From Desulforamulus ruminis DSM 2154 (lineage in GTDB: Bacteria; Bacillota; Desulfotomaculia; Desulfotomaculales; Desulfotomaculaceae): a stretch of DNA of 64,000 nucleotides. This document shows, piece by piece, positions 60,256 through 64,000 of this stretch. Position numbers and translations under genes: made by a program. The stretch is from assembly GCF_000215085.1 (NCBI RefSeq), contig NC_015589.1:3174120-3238119 (forward strand), in the 5' to 3' direction. Each line of letters begins with the position of its first letter. Position 1 is the stretch's first letter. Below the pieces are notes generated by a model. The model had not been told where the DNA came from. It saw only the letters and a list, made by a program, of their open reading frames with translations, and searched no databases.

Positions 60256-60929
60256 TATTTTTGCTCCTTCAGAACATATCCGGCGCCCCGCACCGTGTGA
60301 ATCAGCCTGGACGCCCCGCCTGTCTCTAATTTCTGCCGGAGCATGTTAACATATACCTCTAAAACATTGGAACCACCGGTGTAGTCGATGCCCCATACCC
60401 GGTCGATAATTCGGTCTTTGAGCAACACCTGATTGGGATTGCTCATAAAAAGCTGCAGCAAATCAAATTCTTTGGCCGTCAGGGCAAGGAATTGCCCCGC
60501 TCTCCGTACCTCCCTGGTTTCCAGGTCTATTTTTAAATCTGCAAACTGGAGAACCTGATCGGATATGGCCCTGCGGCGCAGAAGGGCCTGAATACGGGCC
60601 AGCAATTCCTCCAGAGCAAAGGGTTTAACCAGATAATCATCGGCCCCTAGATTGAGTCCCTTCACCCGGCTTTCCACTTCGTCTTTGGCACTGAGAATTA
60701 AAATAGGAATCACATTATCCTTGCGAAAACGCTGGCAAAATTCCCAACCGTCCAGGCCCGGCATCATTATATCCAGAATCAATAATTCCGGAGGATTATT
60801 TCTTGCCATTTGCAATCCGGTATATCCGTCGTTGGCCACGTCCACCCGGTAGCCTTCAAAAACCAAGGCCCTCTGCAGCATGGCTGTAATTTTTGGATCA
60901 TCGTCAATCACCAGAATTCTGGCGCCCAT
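60255..60929 (-). CDS. OmpR/PhoB-family response regulator
   Basis: The 224-residue protein has a receiver domain (about residues 1-118; acidic pair in VIDDDPK, phosphoacceptor Asp in LLILDIMMPGLDGWE, Lys in YLVKPFALEELLAR) and a C-terminal winged helix (about 125-224) with LTAKEFDLLQLFMSNP and RVWGIDYTGGSNVLEVYVNMLRQKL. It would control htrA and envelope genes. It lies 29 bases after htrA and 1 base overlaps the kinase. Confidence 0.95.
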   Translation of the reverse strand: MGARILVIDDDPKITAMLQRALVFEGYRVDVANDGYTGLQMARNNPPELLILDIMMPGLDGWEFCQRFRKDNVIPILILSAKDEVESRVKGLNLGADDYLVKPFALEELLARIQALLRRRAISDQVLQFADLKIDLETREVRRAGQFLALTAKEFDLLQLFMSNPNQVLLKDRIIDRVWGIDYTGGSNVLEVYVNMLRQKLETGGASRLIHTVRGAGYVLKEQK

Positions 60930-60958
60930 CCCCGCACCTCCCGCTGGCCAAGGCCGGG

Positions 60959-62080
60959 CTAACCGGCCCGGCTGTTGGCACTCTTATCTCCAATTATGAT
61001 CTCAATTTGTTTATTTTGTCCAGCCCGTAAAACGGTTACCGCAATTTTTTCACCGGGCTTGGTTTCAGCCAGCGCATCCAGCAAATCCTGGGGATCTTCC
61101 AGGTTCTTGCCGTTAAACTGGGTAAAGATGTCTCCCACCAGGATACCGGCCTCCTGGGCCGGACCGCCGGAAACCACAGCGGCTACCAGAGCTCCCTTTT
61201 GATTCTGTACCGGCTGTATGCTGACGCCTAAGTAAGGATGGGAAACGGAACCTTTGGTAATTAACTGATTATACACCGAAACCAATGTTGAAGAGGGGAT
61301 AGCAAACCCAATTCCCTGGCCGCTGGTATTCACCGCGGTATTCACGCCCACCACTTCTCCGTTCAGGTTAATCAATGGTCCCCCGGAATTGCCGGGATTA
61401 ATGGAGGCGTCGGTCTGTAACAAATTGCGAAAACTCCGGTCTTCAATATTTACCGGTCGTCCCTTGGCGCTGATCACTCCCACCGTTACCGTGTGGTCCA
61501 GTCCGTAAGGATTGCCGATGGCAATGACCCAGTCCCCCACTTCAATCTTATCCGAGTCTCCCAGTTTGAGGACCGGAAGCTTGTCCTGGGCTTCGATCTT
61601 CAGTACGGCCAAATCCAGATCATGGTCCCCTCCCACCACTTTGGCCGTATAGGATTTGTTGGAGGCCAGGGTCACCTTAATCTGGCTGGCCCCTTCAATG
61701 ACATGGTTATTGGTAAGAATATACCCTTCCTCAGAAACGATAAAACCAGAGCCCATTCCGGTCTGCACACGGGTTTTCGGCAAATTCTGAATCCCGAAAA
61801 ATTCCCTGTAGAAGGGATCGGACAAGTAAGGATTGACCGAAGTCTCATAAACCGTTTCAATTTTAACCACCGCCGGGGCGGTTTGTTTAACCACCGAAGA
61901 AATATCGGCGGGACGGATAACCCCGGTTTCCGCCGCAGCGGGCTTACTCCCAATGGACAAGAGGTTTTGCTGATTGTTGGACCAGTGGATGCCAACACCC
62001 ACCAGCAAAACCAGCAGCAGTGTCTTCGTCAGCAAAAGGGCCACGGGTTTTTTCCATTTCCATTGATTCCAGAAATCCAT
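60959..62080 (-). CDS. htrA: HtrA/DegP-family membrane-anchored serine protease with PDZ domain
   Basis: The 373-residue protein has one N-terminal membrane anchor (VALLLTKTLLLVLLVGVGIHW), a trypsin-like domain with catalytic His in TNNHVIEG, Asp in DHDLDLAVLK and Ser in INPGNSGGPL, and one PDZ domain (about residues 265-355, GVSIQPVQNQKGALV). It degrades misfolded proteins outside the membrane. ATG 62080 follows AAGGAGG. It is the first gene of a three-gene operon with its likely regulators. Confidence 0.95.
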   Translation of the reverse strand: MDFWNQWKWKKPVALLLTKTLLLVLLVGVGIHWSNNQQNLLSIGSKPAAAETGVIRPADISSVVKQTAPAVVKIETVYETSVNPYLSDPFYREFFGIQNLPKTRVQTGMGSGFIVSEEGYILTNNHVIEGASQIKVTLASNKSYTAKVVGGDHDLDLAVLKIEAQDKLPVLKLGDSDKIEVGDWVIAIGNPYGLDHTVTVGVISAKGRPVNIEDRSFRNLLQTDASINPGNSGGPLINLNGEVVGVNTAVNTSGQGIGFAIPSSTLVSVYNQLITKGSVSHPYLGVSIQPVQNQKGALVAAVVSGGPAQEAGILVGDIFTQFNGKNLEDPQDLLDALAETKPGEKIAVTVLRAGQNKQIEIIIGDKSANSRAG

Positions 62081-62153
62081 CTATTTTATTCCTCCTTTTA
62101 AAATTCTATAAATTCATCATAAAAGGATTTGATTAAAACAAAATTAAAAAGAA

Positions 62154-62180
62154 AAACATCTCTATATAAAAGAGATGTTT
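62154..62180 (-). terminator. Terminator of the 6S RNA transcript
   Basis: AAACATCTCT and AGAGATGTTT form a 10-bp perfect stem with a 7-base loop, followed by TTCTTTTT on the minus strand. Confidence 0.85.
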
Positions 62181-62181
62181 T

Positions 62182-62412
62182 GATAAATCCTATAAAAGGT
62201 AACCCCACCGTGCCGTGCATCAACCCAAAGTTTTTTGAACCTGTTCTCTCAAACAGGTGGGTGCCCTCCCGTAATTTCCTGTTTCCTTATACAGGTAAGG
62301 TCTACATTCCCTTACGAAGAATCGGGCTCCCTTTCAAAAAATGTTGGCTCAAAACCCCAGGTAGCACACGCACAAAGCAGGGCAGTGAGTTTTTAAATTA
62401 ACTGTCTTTTGT
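62182..62412 (-). ncRNA. ssrS: 6S RNA
   Basis: On the minus strand the region folds as a long irregular hairpin with an open centre. The closing stem pairs CACTG (about 62390) with CGGTG (about 62200), and the inner arms pair GTGCGTG with the TGCACGGCAC region. The centre holds GAGCCAACATTTTTTG, GGGAGCCC, then GGAGGGCACCCACC and a small hairpin ACCTGTT-TGAGAG-AACAGGT, typical of the 3' bubble strand of Firmicute 6S RNAs. It would bind sigmaA RNA polymerase. The ends are set from the promoter and terminator. Confidence 0.8.
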
Positions 62413-62419
62413 ACTATTT

Positions 62420-62448
62420 ATGTTAACATAGCCGGGCTACCTTGGCAA
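62420..62448 (-). promoter_or_regulatory. Promoter of the 6S RNA gene
   Basis: On the minus strand TTGCCA (62448-62443) and TAACAT (62425-62420) are 17 bases apart. The expected start is near 62412. Confidence 0.6.
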
Positions 62449-62504
62449 GATTCGAAAGGGTACTCCCGGCACCCTTATTTTTCCTTATTATTCGAGCTTT
62501 TATA

Positions 62505-64000
62505 CTATGATTTACCATGATTTTCTTTAACCACGGCCGTACTCCGGATATGAAGCTCCGTCAGTTGAGCGGGCTCTACCACATCCGGGGCCTGGGTCAT
62601 CAAACAAGTGGCACTGGCGGTTTTCGGGAAGGCAATGACATCCCGAATGCTCTCTTTACCGGCCAACAGCATCACCAGCCGGTCAAAACCAAAGGCAATG
62701 CCGCCGTGGGGAGGCGCGCCGTATTCAAAGGCTTCCAGCATAAAGCCAAATTTCTCTTTGGCTTCCTCCAGACTCATTCCCAGGGCCTTAAACATCAATT
62801 CCTGAACCTCCCGGCGGTGGATACGAATGCTTCCGCCGCCCACCTCCACACCGTTTAAGACCATATCATAGGCCCGGGCCCGCACTTTTCCGGGGTCGGT
62901 CTCCAGCAGCGGGATATCTTCTTCCACCGGGGAAGTGAAGGGATGGTGCATGGCAAAGTAACGCCCTTCTTCCGCGTCGTACTCCAGCAGGGGGAAATCC
63001 GTAACCCAAAGGAAGTTCCACATCCCCTCGGGAATCAGGTTCAAACGCTGAGCCAGGTGCAAACGCAGGGCGCCCAGAGCGGCAGCCACCACCGGGGGCT
63101 TGTCAGCCACAAAAAGCAGCAGGTCCCCGGGCTTGGCCTCCAGCTTCTCCTGAATGGCCGCCAGCTCCTCCGGAGTAAAGAATTTGGCAATGGCGGATTT
63201 TACCGAACCGTCTTCCGTGATAATCATGTAGGCCAGGCCCTTGGCCTTATAAACAGCCGCATAGGCTGTGAGGTCGTCAATTTCTTTGCGGGAGAAGCTG
63301 CCGCAACCCTTGGCGTTGATCCCTTTTACCTGACCGCCGCCGGCAGCGGTGCTGTTAAACACTTTAAAACCACACTGGGCGGCCATGGCGGTAAGGTCTT
63401 TTAATTCCAGGCCAAAGCGGGTATCCGGCTTGTCGGACCCGTAGCGATCCATGGCTTCCTGATAGGAAAGCCGGGGAAAGGGCGTATTCAGTTGCAGCCC
63501 TACGGTATCCTGACAGACTTTGGCAATCATCTGCTCCATAAGCCCCATAATGTCTTCATCTTCAATAAAGGACATCTCAATATCAATCTGGGTAAATTCA
63601 GGCTGACGGTCTGCCCGCAGGTCTTCGTCCCGGAAGCAGCGAACAATTTGATAGTACCGCTCCATCCCGGCCAGCATCAGGATTTGCTTAAAGAGCTGGG
63701 GGGACTGGGGCAAGGCGTAAAATTTACCCGGATTCACCCGGCTGGGTACCAGATAATCCCTGGCCCCCTCGGGGGTCCGTTTGGTCAGCATAGGCGTCTC
63801 GATTTCCAAAAAGCCGTGGTTATCCAGAAAGTCCCGGACGCTTTTACCGGTGCGGTTGCGCAGCATTAAGGAACGCTGCATTTCCGGACGTCGCAGGTCC
63901 AGATAACGGTAGCGCAGGCGGAGATTTTCATCCACCTCAATGTTGTCTTCAATATAAAAAGGAGGGGTTTTAGCCCGGTTGAACACCCGCAGAGTATGTG
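62505..64000 (-). CDS. aspS: Aspartyl-tRNA synthetase, N-terminal end outside the window
   Basis: The frame is open to the window edge, so about 100 N-terminal residues (the anticodon-binding domain) are missing. The visible part starts at about TLRVFNRAK. It has class II motif 1 ([26 protein letters not shown] in part), motif 2 ([24 protein letters not shown]) and motif 3 ([15 protein letters not shown]), and the bacterial GAD insertion domain in the middle. It charges tRNA-Asp. The GTG at 63986 lies inside the gene and is not its start. Confidence 0.95.
   Translation of the reverse strand, partial: HTLRVFNRAKTPPFYIEDNIEVDENLRLRYRYLDLRRPEMQRSLMLRNRTGKSVRDFLDNHGFLEIETPMLTKRTPEGARDYLVPSRVNPGKFYALPQSPQLFKQILMLAGMERYYQIVRCFRDEDLRADRQPEFTQIDIEMSFIEDEDIMGLMEQMIAKVCQDTVGLQLNTPFPRLSYQEAMDRYGSDKPDTRFGLELKDLTAMAAQCGFKVFNSTAAGGGQVKGINAKGCGSFSRKEIDDLTAYAAVYKAKGLAYMIITEDGSVKSAIAKFFTPEELAAIQEKLEAKPGDLLLFVADKPPVVAAALGALRLHLAQRLNLIPEGMWNFLWVTDFPLLEYDAEEGRYFAMHHPFTSPVEEDIPLLETDPGKVRARAYDMVLNGVEVGGGSIRIHRREVQELMFKALGMSLEEAKEKFGFMLEAFEYGAPPHGGIAFGFDRLVMLLAGKESIRDVIAFPKTASATCLMTQAPDVVEPAQLTELHIRSTAVVKENHGKS

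Noticed and set aside
1-64000. CRISPR array, tRNA, rRNA or prophage
   Set aside because: No regular repeat-spacer array, cloverleaf or phage gene set was noticed on either strand.

Overview
The window comes from a spore-forming, Gram-positive anaerobe of moderate GC. The best fit is a Desulfotomaculum/Desulforamulus-type member of the Peptococcaceae. I base this on an uninterrupted sigK, the Firmicute gene order around alaS, ireB, ruvX, the yrzB homologue, mltG and a U32 hydroxylase, the Rrf2-nifS-nifU-mnmA set, and strong GGAGG-type ribosome binding sites with many TTG and GTG starts. The genus is inference from gene content, not from an alignment.

Region 1 (1-6480), minus strand: a type IV pilus/competence ATPase that runs off the edge and pilD, then the shikimate genes aroE-aroC-aroK-aroB and a YqeG phosphatase. 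Divergent from these is sigK. Region 2 (6540-14650) is a cyclic-di-GMP and two-component signalling cluster: an XRE regulator, a c-di-GMP-I riboswitch upstream of an HD-GYP phosphodiesterase, a CBS-GGDEF cyclase coupled to an orphan protein, a response regulator, a large PAS/GAF histidine kinase with an N-terminal receiver, and a PilJ-GGDEF protein. An IS3/IS150-type element (14668-16340) has landed in the terminator of the last gene.

Region 3 (16500-30100), minus strand, is a polyol utilisation operon. In transcription order it holds a class II aldolase, DeoR regulator, PfkB kinase, ABC ATPase, binding lipoprotein, two permeases, two zinc dehydrogenases, xylulokinase, a second PfkB kinase, a TIM-barrel isomerase and a SIS-domain isomerase. 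The likely route is import of a sugar alcohol, oxidation to a ketose, phosphorylation, isomerisation and aldol cleavage. Region 4 (30300-39100) holds an MBL-rhodanese fusion, a DUF3243 gene, lgt, thioredoxin, a triple-HTH regulator, a penicillin-binding protein, a U32 hydroxylase, mltG and an orphan P-loop protein.

Region 5 (39200-49960) has an AT-rich ECF sigma/DUF4367 pair, a VanW protein, the yrzB homologue, ruvX, ireB, DUF421 and DUF4363 genes, alaS and an AI-2E-type exporter. A long imperfect inverted repeat lies in front of alaS, and two small genes of under 60 codons follow at 49780-50151. Region 6 (50300-64000) has a phospholipase-C-like protein, a glycosyltransferase, a PHP phosphatase, a relic of a UDP-glucose dehydrogenase gene, mnmA-nifU-nifS-Rrf2, a second thioredoxin, a TcdA-like E1 enzyme, an htrA-regulator-kinase operon, a 6S RNA gene and the aspS gene, which is cut by the window edge.

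The main unexplained structures are a dispersed repeat (four sites) built from AATCCG units about one helical turn apart ending in GTTCTATTCTTTT, the inverted repeat before alaS, and a riboswitch whose terminator hairpin contains the ribosome binding site and runs into the start codon. No CRISPR array, prophage, rRNA or tRNA gene was seen.
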